Made by a program: the position numbers and the translations under genes. Below the pieces are notes generated by a model. That model did no database searches. It was not told the DNA's origin and saw nothing but the letters and a program-made list of their open reading frames with translations. This document shows positions 1 to 5,224 of a stretch of 5,728 nt of DNA, in pieces (the first letter of the stretch is position 1; each line of letters starts with the position of its first letter). This DNA comes from Atopobiaceae bacterium (lineage in GTDB: Bacteria > Actinomycetota > Coriobacteriia > Coriobacteriales > Atopobiaceae). The stretch is taken from the NCBI GenBank assembly GCA_017460265.1, contig JAFUBJ010000105.1:1-5728 (forward strand), in the 5' to 3' direction.

Positions 1-318
1 ATTGCAATGGACAAATCGATTACGAGTGGTAAGCGGTGGTACAAAGCTGTTGCTTGGTACGCCCTTTCTCGGACTAATTGCTCCTTTGAACGCCCCGCGA
101 ATGGTATGAAATAGAAAGTGAACGTATGGAAGATGGGCTTTTTGCCTTACGCAACCGCAATCGGTCACTGTGGTGTTGCCCGGGATTGATGCCTTGTAAC
201 TCCACGACCTGCTCGTTTCTTTGAAGGTTTGATTAATGGTCAGCTAAGTGATAGATGGCTGCCAGCTACCTGCAGCATCTCGCGAGCGGCAGATGAGGTG
301 TCGCTCTACGCTATTGCT
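1..318. other. Left-edge region with no supported gene
   Basis: No reading frame here gives a convincing protein. Two forward frames are open to the left edge and stop within the first 115 bases (TGA at 107-109, TAG at 112-114), so either could be the tail of a gene cut off by the window. I recognise neither peptide, and a reverse frame over bases 1-120 is also open. A short stem (39-47 with 52-60, one mismatch, four-base loop) has no T-run after it. An in-frame extension of the next gene runs back to a TTG at 229. Its purine run GAAGG (223-227) lies only one base upstream of that TTG, too close for normal initiation, so bases 229-318 are treated as leader. Confidence 0.5.
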
Positions 319-1407
319 ATGAACATCATCATTACCGACATAGACGCAATCAGAGTGCATCGCTTGGCGCGAACTCCTGACGCACTGTTTCGACTCGTTC
401 CCTTCTACGAGGAAGTTGCCTCAGGACCGTTTCACACGAGGAAAGACTATGTTCAACAGGTGCTCCCTACACTTGAAGGCTTGGGTCTTGCCCTATCTGG
501 GCAGCCTCTGCACGTATATGTCTCGAATCCAAATTACAGGACAAGGTTTCCAGAGCTCATAGCCAAGGTGAAGGCTGGATATCTCCCGATGGGATCGTTT
601 TGGAAAGTTGTTCCAAAAGATATCGAGGTTGCTCACGCGATGCAGGAGTCGGGCTTGGCGGTCTTTGTTGACAGCCCCGAACTATGCGTCGTTACACGCG
701 CGGCGGCATCGCTATGCGGAGGCGCAAAGGCGAAGTGCAGGATATACCCTTTGGCGAAGGCCATGGCTCTGGCAGCAGAGTTCTGTGGCTTCTTCTCGAT
801 GAACCCCTTCGATCCAGCAAGAGGGGAGTGTCTCTACGATATTCCTCCAATAATCACCGCCGAGGCGTTGCGGGAATACGTAACGCGAGCACAGAATATC
901 AGTGGGCTCGTGGTGGCTCGAGAAGCTGCTCGTCATGTGGTCGATAGATTTGGATCAATACGTGAGGTCGCCCTCTATGCTTGCTTGGTGCTGAGACCGG
1001 GACTGGGCGGGCTTCATCTGGAAAAACCCGACGTCAACGCTCCCTTGAAGCTGAAGGACAAGCAGCTCGCGCTCATCAAACATGAATCAATTACTCCAGA
1101 CCTCTACTGGCTCATATACAAGCTGGTCCTTGAGTATGACGGCTCCGATCACTATACCGAGGACGGAGCGTATGAAGACAAGAGGCGCGTCTTTGACTAC
1201 CAGGCGCTTGGGCTGACGGTCATACCGGTGACATCGGAAGACCTTTCTAATCGAAAGGCCTTGGAGAAGCTGTTCAAGATTATCGTCAGGCAAATGGTTA
1301 AGGTGGACGGAGAAAAGCTTGCGCATCGTATCAGGACCACGCTTCGTAACGAGGGCTATTGTGATTGCAGAGAGCTGCTCCTGAGTGCAATCCTTGCCGT
1401 TGAGTAG
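319..1407 (+). CDS. Orphan PD-(D/E)XK/DUF559-like nuclease-fold protein, Coriobacteriia type
   Basis: The product is 362 residues and has no named function that I know. The C-terminal part (about residues 255-315) reads D261-x10-E272-Y-D-G-x2-H, followed by D287-K-R-R and a hydrophobic strand ending VIPVTSED. This spacing (Asp, about ten residues, EYDG, His, then D-x-R-R and a 'G-L-T-V-I' strand) resembles DUF559, Vsr-like and AbiEi-associated PD-(D/E)XK folds. A middle motif, P-M-G-S-F then V-D-S-P-E-L-C and E-F-C-G-F, is one I associate with a family found in many copies in Coriobacteriia, with no known role. No HTH, signal peptide or membrane segment is evident. The ATG at 319 was chosen because the TTG at 229 has an ill-spaced ribosome site. 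However, 319 has no good site either (GAGG at 295-298 is 20 bases away), so the start is uncertain. No antitoxin or methylase partner is visible. Lower G+C than the following genes suggests transfer. Nuclease activity is inference only. Confidence 0.7.
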   Translation: MNIIITDIDAIRVHRLARTPDALFRLVPFYEEVASGPFHTRKDYVQQVLPTLEGLGLALSGQPLHVYVSNPNYRTRFPELIAKVKAGYLPMGSFWKVVPKDIEVAHAMQESGLAVFVDSPELCVVTRAAASLCGGAKAKCRIYPLAKAMALAAEFCGFFSMNPFDPARGECLYDIPPIITAEALREYVTRAQNISGLVVAREAARHVVDRFGSIREVALYACLVLRPGLGGLHLEKPDVNAPLKLKDKQLALIKHESITPDLYWLIYKLVLEYDGSDHYTEDGAYEDKRRVFDYQALGLTVIPVTSEDLSNRKALEKLFKIIVRQMVKVDGEKLAHRIRTTLRNEGYCDCRELLLSAILAVE

Positions 1408-1433
1408 GGATACTTTTGGAGTCCCACTTTCGC

Positions 1434-1458
1434 GGCATACTATTTGTCATTCTGCAAC
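1434..1458 (+). repeat. Repeat unit A (outer, forward)
   Basis: The unit begins GGCATACTATTTG and ends CATTCTGCAAC. It matches the inverted outer unit at 21 of 25 bases and carries most of the divergence in the set. It lies 26 bases after the stop codon of the upstream nuclease-like gene. Confidence 0.85.
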
Positions 1459-1483
1459 AAAGGGGGTCTGGGAAGTGCGATTC

Positions 1484-1508
1484 GGCATGGTATTCGTCTT
1501 CCTGCAAC
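1484..1508 (+). repeat. Repeat unit B (inner, forward)
   Basis: The unit begins GGCATGGTATTCG and ends TCTTCCTGCAAC. It is the exact reverse complement of unit 1548-1572, and the identity extends three bases further outward (TTC at 1481-1483). Confidence 0.92.
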
Positions 1509-1547
1509 GCGGATTGAGGCTTCGTGGAGCAGCGGTGTCCAAATCGT

Positions 1548-1572
1548 GTTGCAGGAAGACGAATACCATGCC
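1548..1572 (-). repeat. Repeat unit C (inner, inverted)
   Basis: On the plus strand it begins GTTGCAGGAAGAC and ends ATACCATGCC, perfectly complementary to unit 1484-1508. Bases CGT before it (1545-1547) are shared with the outer inverted unit, so the conserved core of the inverted units may be nearer 30 bases. Confidence 0.92.
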
Positions 1573-1597
1573 GAAGCAGACGCCGATGGAACTCCGT

Positions 1598-1622
1598 GTT
1601 GCACGAAGACAAATAGCATGCC
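1598..1622 (-). repeat. Repeat unit D (outer, inverted)
   Basis: On the plus strand it begins GTTGCACGAAGAC and ends ATAGCATGCC. It is preceded by CGT (1595-1597), as in unit 1548-1572. It ends 20 bases before the stop codon of the EIIB-ROK gene on the opposite strand, so the array does not enter either coding region. Confidence 0.88.
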
Positions 1623-1642
1623 GGAAACAACAGGCTTGTCGT

Positions 1643-3082
1643 TTATGCGATGCCGAGCGAGTGGTAGGTCGGGTCGTGCAGCTTCTGCAGGCAGATGGCC
1701 ATCTCGCCCAGGTAGACACGCTCGATGTAGTCGTCAACCACATAAAGCGGCGGAACATGTTCGGGCGGGAAGATCTCGCAAAGCGCATCGTGCATCTTGT
1801 CCATGTCATCGACGGTGTCAACGCCCAGGTAGATGGCCTCGGGAGCCGTAAGCGCTATGCTCACGGTAGCCACGTTCTTGGCAATCTGGAAAAGGCCCTC
1901 TTCGGTCCAGAGCGCGTCATCGTAGGGTGAATCCAGCTTAAGAAGACTCTCGTAGTAGCGAGGCTCTCCGGCCAGGTTGCCGCGCCCCTTGAGAAGGCGC
2001 CCGTCGATGATGGTGCCAAGGCCGCCCGCGGCATGGCCAAAGGCGTGACGGAAGAACACCAGGTTCTCGTATTTGTCCTGGCTGACGTAGCATCCCACGG
2101 CGGCGGCGTTGCAGTTGTTGTCTACGTAGGTCTTGATGCCAAAGCGCCCCTCGATGTGTCCGCGCAGGTCATGGGTGCCCTCGACGATGCCCTCCAGCGT
2201 CACGGTTCCGCGATAGGCCACGCCGGGCACGGCAATGCCCACGGCGTCCAGGTTGTCAATTGTCACCCCGCGACCCGGCAGCGTCTCGATGAGGTCCTCG
2301 ATGTCGCGGAAGTCAAGCCGCGGCTTGCGTACGGCACCTTCGCTTTCAATGGTGCCGTGGTCAAACACCCGATACCCCAGGCGCGAATAGTCGCGCAAGG
2401 TGAAAAGCGTAATGATAAGGATGCGACGGTCGTTGGCCAGATCGCGTGCCGAACGAAGGTTGTTGTGCCGCTCGTCGGTGGCCTGCACGTCGTGCAGCGC
2501 ATGCATTACCAGCTGCAGCGCGGCGGCGGCGTCAAAGCTGCCAAAGACCTTGCCTGGAATCTCGAAGACCACGGCGTCGGGGTGCGCCTCCATGAGCTTC
2601 TGACGCATGTGGCTCACCTGGGGAGCCAGAAGCACGGCCGCCCAGTTGCCGCCCGGCTGGAGCGCCTCGCTCACCGGCATGGCCGTGAAGTCGTAGTCCA
2701 GCGAAAGGGCAATCGCAACGTCGCCCATCTTCGAGGCAAACAGCGTGGTGGTAAGGGCGGAGGTGCAGCACAGAAGCACATGCGTGGCCTGCTGCTCGTT
2801 TTCGCTCTCGAGCGCCTCGACCATCTCCTCAAACAGCTCCTTCGCGCGCTCGAGGTCGTCAAGAAGCACGTGCAGGAAGAAGATGGCCTCGTTATCAAGG
2901 TGGCGGACGATGCGGTATTCGGCAATCTCCTCGTTGCCGTCCAGGCCGGGATAGATGTTGACCTCTGCCGTCACGGTCATCATCTTGACGCGCATGTGGT
3001 TGGCGTCGATGGCCGTCGGGACAACCCCGTTGACACGTTGGGTAAGCACCCACTTTCTGAACTTCGTGCCAATCGTTGACAT
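1643..3082 (-). CDS. EIIB (lactose/cellobiose-like)-ROK fusion protein, probable sugar sensor or regulator
   Basis: The product is 479 residues. Residues 1-95 form an N-terminal domain I cannot name. Residues about 100-192 resemble a PTS EIIB domain of the lactose/cellobiose family. The phosphocysteine loop is L-L-C-C106-T-S-A-L-T-T-T-L-F-A-S-K-M. It is followed by the strand A-V-L-L-A-P-Q-V and then F-E-I-P-G-K-V-F-G-S-F-D. Residues about 219-479 are a ROK (sugar kinase/repressor) domain, with A-V-P-G around 284-287, V-D-N-N-C-N-A-A-A at 320-328 and L-A-G-E at 370-373. The catalytic Asp of the usual N-D-x-N-A motif is Asn (N323), the phosphate loop is degenerate, and the ROK zinc motif (C-x-C-G-x2-G-C) is absent. 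I infer a ligand sensor, perhaps tied to PTS state through C106, not a kinase. No HTH is recognised. The ATG at 3082 was chosen for its AAGGA seven bases upstream; a TTG at 3106 with AGGAG is an alternative. It is probably transcribed alone. Confidence 0.82.
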   Translation of the reverse strand: MSTIGTKFRKWVLTQRVNGVVPTAIDANHMRVKMMTVTAEVNIYPGLDGNEEIAEYRIVRHLDNEAIFFLHVLLDDLERAKELFEEMVEALESENEQQATHVLLCCTSALTTTLFASKMGDVAIALSLDYDFTAMPVSEALQPGGNWAAVLLAPQVSHMRQKLMEAHPDAVVFEIPGKVFGSFDAAAALQLVMHALHDVQATDERHNNLRSARDLANDRRILIITLFTLRDYSRLGYRVFDHGTIESEGAVRKPRLDFRDIEDLIETLPGRGVTIDNLDAVGIAVPGVAYRGTVTLEGIVEGTHDLRGHIEGRFGIKTYVDNNCNAAAVGCYVSQDKYENLVFFRHAFGHAAGGLGTIIDGRLLKGRGNLAGEPRYYESLLKLDSPYDDALWTEEGLFQIAKNVATVSIALTAPEAIYLGVDTVDDMDKMHDALCEIFPPEHVPPLYVVDDYIERVYLGEMAICLQKLHDPTYHSLGIA

Positions 3083-3089
3083 AGTTCCA

Positions 3090-3094
3090 TCCTT
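3090..3094 (-). promoter_or_regulatory. Ribosome binding site choosing the EIIB-ROK start
   Basis: AAGGA on the minus strand lies seven bases before the ATG at 3082. This supports that start over the in-frame TTG at 3106, which has its own AGGAG only four to five bases upstream and would add eight residues. Confidence 0.65.
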
Positions 3095-3204
3095 GCCCGA
3101 GCTCAAACATCTCCTACCATGCTACGTCATATGAAGTGTCAGGGACGTTAACCATTGCTCTGCGGTGCGCATCAATCGAGAAATGCACAGCTTCAAAACG
3201 CGAA

Positions 3205-3236
3205 GACGCCCGCGGCAGGCACGTGCCACGGGCGTC
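3205..3236 (-). terminator. Probable intrinsic terminator of the HAD phosphatase gene
   Basis: A 13-pair stem (3205-3217 with 3224-3236) closes a six-base loop. The only imperfection becomes a G-U pair in the minus-strand RNA. The stem is almost all G-C and begins 35 bases after the HAD stop codon. A run of four T in minus-strand sense (3195-3198) follows after six bases (TTCGCG), so the U-tract is short and displaced. It separates the HAD gene from the downstream EIIB-ROK gene. Confidence 0.65.
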
Positions 3237-3271
3237 GCGAAGCAGCGAAAGCAACGAAAAGCAGCCAGAGC

Positions 3272-4105
3272 CTAGATCAGGCCGATGTGTTTGAAGGCGT
3301 TGTACAGGCCGTCCTCGTCCACGTCGTCGGTGATGTAGTCAGCGGCCGCCTTGATCTCGGGGCCGCCGTTGCCCATGGCCACGTTGAAGGCGCAAAGCTC
3401 AAACATGGAAAGGTCGATCTTGGCGTCGCCGAAGGAGATGGTGTCGGCCTGGTCGGCGCCAAGGTGCTCAAGCAGCACCTCGATGGCGTGCTTCTTGGTG
3501 ATGCCCTTGGGGCCCAGGTCGCCAAAGAGCGCCTGCTCGTCCTTGCCGCCCCAGGTGTTGGCCTCCATGTCGGGGAACTCGGTGCGGGAGTCAACGTGGT
3601 CCTGGTAGCTGGACAGGATGAAGCTCACCTTGTTGACGTCGTCGCGGTACAGGTCGTCGGTGCGAATCATCGAGTTGACGACGTTCTGGCCAGCGGCCTT
3701 GGCGGCCTCCTCGGTGGCACCCTTGCCCATGGCGTACTTGTACATGACGGCCGGCGCCTGCTCAACAAACCAGCTGTTGATGTACATGCCGCTGTTGGCC
3801 TCAAGATAGAAGCCCAGATGACGCTCGTTGCACCAGTCAACGATGTGCTTGACCTGCTCGACGGTGAGCGCCTGATGCATGACGACCTGGCCGTCATCCT
3901 CAACGTAGCCGCCGTTGGCGCCAATCATGCCGTCAAGCTCGGGCAGGTCGCGCTGCTCGATCTCTGCCTTGGAGCAGCCGGTGCACAGGTACACCTTGTG
4001 GCCGTTGGCACGGGCGAGCTCGACGGCCTTGGCCGCCGACTCGGGGCAGACGGCATCGTAGTTAATGAGGGTGCCGTCCACGTCCAAAAACACGATCTTG
4101 CTCAT
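3272..4105 (-). CDS. Cof-type HAD-IIB family phosphatase
   Basis: The product is 277 residues, the usual size for Cof/YbiV-type phosphatases of the haloacid dehalogenase superfamily. These are cytosolic Mg-dependent enzymes that act on sugar phosphates, nucleotides or cofactors. Motif I is D8-V-D10-G-T-L (nucleophile and acid/base). Motif II is C-T42-G-C in a V-Y-L-C-T-G strand. Motif III is a Lys in G-P-K200-G-I-T-K-K. Motif IV is G226-D227-A-K-I-D231. Many family members have G-D-x-x-N-D at motif IV; the A-K-I-D form is one I associate with a recognised subgroup and keeps both metal-binding Asp residues. Residues about 80-190 between motifs II and III form the C2 cap. The ATG is supported by AAAGGA (4111-4116) five bases upstream. 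It is divergent from the two-helix membrane protein gene and is followed by a hairpin terminator. The substrate cannot be told from sequence. Confidence 0.93.
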   Translation of the reverse strand: MSKIVFLDVDGTLINYDAVCPESAAKAVELARANGHKVYLCTGCSKAEIEQRDLPELDGMIGANGGYVEDDGQVVMHQALTVEQVKHIVDWCNERHLGFYLEANSGMYINSWFVEQAPAVMYKYAMGKGATEEAAKAAGQNVVNSMIRTDDLYRDDVNKVSFILSSYQDHVDSRTEFPDMEANTWGGKDEQALFGDLGPKGITKKHAIEVLLEHLGADQADTISFGDAKIDLSMFELCAFNVAMGNGGPEIKAAADYITDDVDEDGLYNAFKHIGLI

Positions 4106-4138
4106 GACAATCCTTTCGCTTAGCAGTGACCATCGCTT

Positions 4139-4154
4139 GTCATGCTAACATGAC
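4139..4154. promoter_or_regulatory. Perfect dyad between divergent genes, possible operator or shared -10 region
   Basis: GTCATG, four bases, then CATGAC forms a perfect inverted repeat 33 bases from the HAD start and 54 bases from the membrane-protein start. Within it, each strand reads an extended -10-like element (TGCTAACAT on plus, TGTTAGCAT on minus, each 4 of 6 to TATAAT). No good -35 was found for either. Protein binding or bidirectional promotion is inference. Confidence 0.4.
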
Positions 4155-4193
4155 TTGGTTAGTTGCAGGGGGAAGATACCAACGTCAGGCAAT

Positions 4194-4202
4194 GAGGGGG
4201 AG
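4194..4202 (+). promoter_or_regulatory. Strong ribosome binding site of the small membrane protein
   Basis: GAGGGGGAG sits six bases before the ATG at 4209. This fixes the start there and rules out the in-frame ATG at 4155, which would add 18 residues. The same string precedes the C_GCAxxG_C_C gene. Confidence 0.8.
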
Positions 4203-4208
4203 ACTGAC

Positions 4209-4484
4209 ATGGCTGCCAACAACAATGGGTGGAACTCCTTCATGCAGAGCAAGCAGGCGCGCATCATCCTTAACGGGTTCTGCGCGGCCATCTGCGCCGT
4301 CTATACGTTTGACGCGGTCCGCGAGTTGTTGAGCGGCGGAAACGCCATGCTCATCGAGCAAATTGGCCAAGGACCGTACACTGCGCTGACAGTCGTTCGC
4401 GGCCTGGTGTGTGCGTGGGTCGCCTTCGTCTTTGGTCGCATGACGTACAAGACCTTCATGGAGAAGGACGACGACAGGCGCTAG
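4209..4484 (+). CDS. Small two-helix membrane protein of unknown function
   Basis: The product is 91 residues and I do not recognise the family. A polar N-terminus (residues 1-18, with N-N-N and Q-S-K-Q) is followed by a first hydrophobic segment at about 19-36 (I-I-L-N-G-F-C-A-A-I-C-A-V-Y). A loop of about 20 residues contains V-R-E-L-L-S-G-G. A second hydrophobic segment lies at about 58-78 (T-A-L-T-V-V-R-G-L-V-C-A-W-V-A-F-V-F). The tail is highly charged and ends K-D-D-D-R-R. The likely form is an inner-membrane hairpin with both ends in the cytoplasm, although the second segment carries an Arg near its middle (R64). It has its own strong ribosome site and is divergent from the HAD gene. 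Its stop codon overlaps the stop of the convergent kinase gene. That it is a real gene is supported by the ribosome site, membrane pattern and codon composition; its role is unknown. Confidence 0.82.
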   Translation: MAANNNGWNSFMQSKQARIILNGFCAAICAVYTFDAVRELLSGGNAMLIEQIGQGPYTALTVVRGLVCAWVAFVFGRMTYKTFMEKDDDRR

Positions 4485-5113
4485 GCCTGTGGCGCCACGC
4501 GCTCCAGATGCGCCTGGATGCGGTTGACCAGCATGTCAAGCGCCACCAGGTTCTGCCCGCCCGTGGGGATGATGATGTCCGCATAGCGCTTTGAGGGCTC
4601 GACGAAGGCCTCGTGCATGGGCTTGACCGTAGTCAGGTACTGGTTGATGACGCTTTCTAGGTTGCGTCCACGCTCCTGCACGTCTCGCAGGATGCGGCGC
4701 AGGATGCGCACGTCGGCGTCGGCGTCCACAAAGACCTTCACGTCCATGAGGTCTCGCAGCTCGGAGTGGGCAAAGATGACGATGCCCTCCACGATGATGA
4801 CGCGAGAAGGGCGCACCGTGGTGGTGCGGTCGGTGCGGTCGTAGGTCGTGAAGTCATACGCCGGCACCTCGACCGACTCGCCGCGGCGCAGGGCGGCCAG
4901 GTGCTCCACCAGAAGCTCGGTCTCGTATGCGTCGGGATGGTCGTAGTTGAGCAGCGTGCGCTCCTCGTAGGTCATCTCGTGATGTGCGCGGTAGTAGTTG
5001 TCGTGGGTGATGACGGTGACCTCGTCCCCCAGGCGCTCGGAAATCTGCTCCGTGATGGTGGTCTTCCCGCTGCCTGTCCCGCCCGCGATGCCTATGACCA
5101 TGATGTCGCCCAT
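4481..5113 (-). CDS. udk: Uridine/cytidine kinase
   Basis: The enzyme phosphorylates uridine and/or cytidine to the monophosphate using ATP or GTP, in cytosolic pyrimidine salvage. At 210 residues it has the usual family length. The Walker A loop is G11-G-T-G-S-G-K17-T. Next are H-D38-N-Y-Y (the catalytic Asp region) and N-Y-D-H-P-D-A (56-62). The nucleoside-binding motif reads Y86-D-F-T-T-Y91-D-R. Then come V-E-G-I (108-111), the lid E-R-G-R (147-150) and E-P-S-K-R-Y-A-D (172-179). Most members have His at position 91 (His117 in human UCK2), which contacts the base; here it is Tyr. In the Thermus thermophilus enzyme a Tyr at the same place restricts activity to cytidine, so cytidine preference is plausible. 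The ATG at 5113 was chosen for GAGGGGG eight bases upstream; an upstream in-frame start would add 19 unconserved residues. It is divergent from the C_GCAxxG_C_C gene and its stop shares CTAG with the convergent small gene. Confidence 0.95.
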   Translation of the reverse strand: MGDIMVIGIAGGTGSGKTTITEQISERLGDEVTVITHDNYYRAHHEMTYEERTLLNYDHPDAYETELLVEHLAALRRGESVEVPAYDFTTYDRTDRTTTVRPSRVIIVEGIVIFAHSELRDLMDVKVFVDADADVRILRRILRDVQERGRNLESVINQYLTTVKPMHEAFVEPSKRYADIIIPTGGQNLVALDMLVNRIQAHLERVAPQA

Positions 5114-5121
5114 AGTCGATG

Positions 5122-5128
5122 CCCCCTC
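5122..5128 (-). promoter_or_regulatory. Ribosome binding site fixing the kinase start
   Basis: GAGGGGG on the minus strand lies eight bases before the ATG at 5113. It supports a protein that begins M-G-D-I-M-V-I-G-I-A directly before the Walker A loop, as is usual in the family. Confidence 0.75.
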
Positions 5129-5211
5129 GCCGCTTGCCAAACGCTGCATCCACCGTCCATTGTGACGCAAGTTGTCGTACCCTTTTCATGACAATGCTGC
5201 CCAACGGAGAT

Positions 5212-5220
5212 GAGGGGGAG
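5212..5220 (+). promoter_or_regulatory. Ribosome binding site of the C_GCAxxG_C_C gene
   Basis: GAGGGGGAG sits four bases before the ATG at 5225. An in-frame ATG at 5210 would lie upstream of this site, so 5225 is preferred. Confidence 0.8.
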
Positions 5221-5224
5221 TCAC

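Larger units (their letters stand above)
1434..1622. repeat. Mirror-symmetric cluster of four 25-bp repeat units
   Basis: Four copies of one 25-bp unit fill the gap between two convergent genes. Two are on the plus strand (1434-1458, 1484-1508) and two are inverted (1548-1572, 1598-1622). Unit starts are exactly 50 bases apart on each side. Each arm is 75 bases, the centre is 39 bases, and both the inner and the outer pairs are centred on base 1528. The inner pair is a perfect 25-base match (28 bases if the flanking TTC/GAA is counted). The outer pair matches at 21 of 25. The 25-base spacers match at only about 11 of 25 when inverted. The single strand should therefore fold into a long hairpin with two conserved paired blocks. 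There is no T-run after either end, so it is not a standard intrinsic terminator. A REP/BIME-like element, a MITE remnant, a processed RNA structure or a protein-binding array are all possible. Confidence 0.92.

Noticed and set aside
30..70. T-box riboswitch-like string (GGTGGTAC) near the left edge
   Set aside because: The conserved T-box bulge sequence is not complete, no specifier stem or terminator follows, and no aminoacyl-tRNA or amino acid gene is downstream.
1434..1622. CRISPR-like array
   Set aside because: Regular 25-base units with 25-base spacers suggest it at first, but the units are in opposite orientations, there are only two per side, and no cas gene is present.
1434..1622. 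Standard bidirectional intrinsic terminator
   Set aside because: The arms are far longer than usual and no T-run follows on either strand.
1385..1930. Open frames of 120-180 codons on both strands over the repeat block
   Set aside because: They run through the inverted repeats and into the EIIB-ROK gene, and the same short peptide (F-G-M-V-F-V-F-L-Q) appears on both strands only because the DNA is palindromic. No ribosome site or family match.
2033..3079. Long plus-strand frame of 348 codons opposite the EIIB-ROK gene
   Set aside because: It is the shadow of a high-G+C gene, with Val/Ala/His-rich composition, no domain and no ribosome site. The minus-strand frame has clear EIIB and ROK motifs.
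3155..4123. Plus-strand frame of 322 codons opposite the HAD gene
   Set aside because: It is Val/Leu/Gly-rich antisense of a gene with all four HAD motifs, and it has no recognisable domain.
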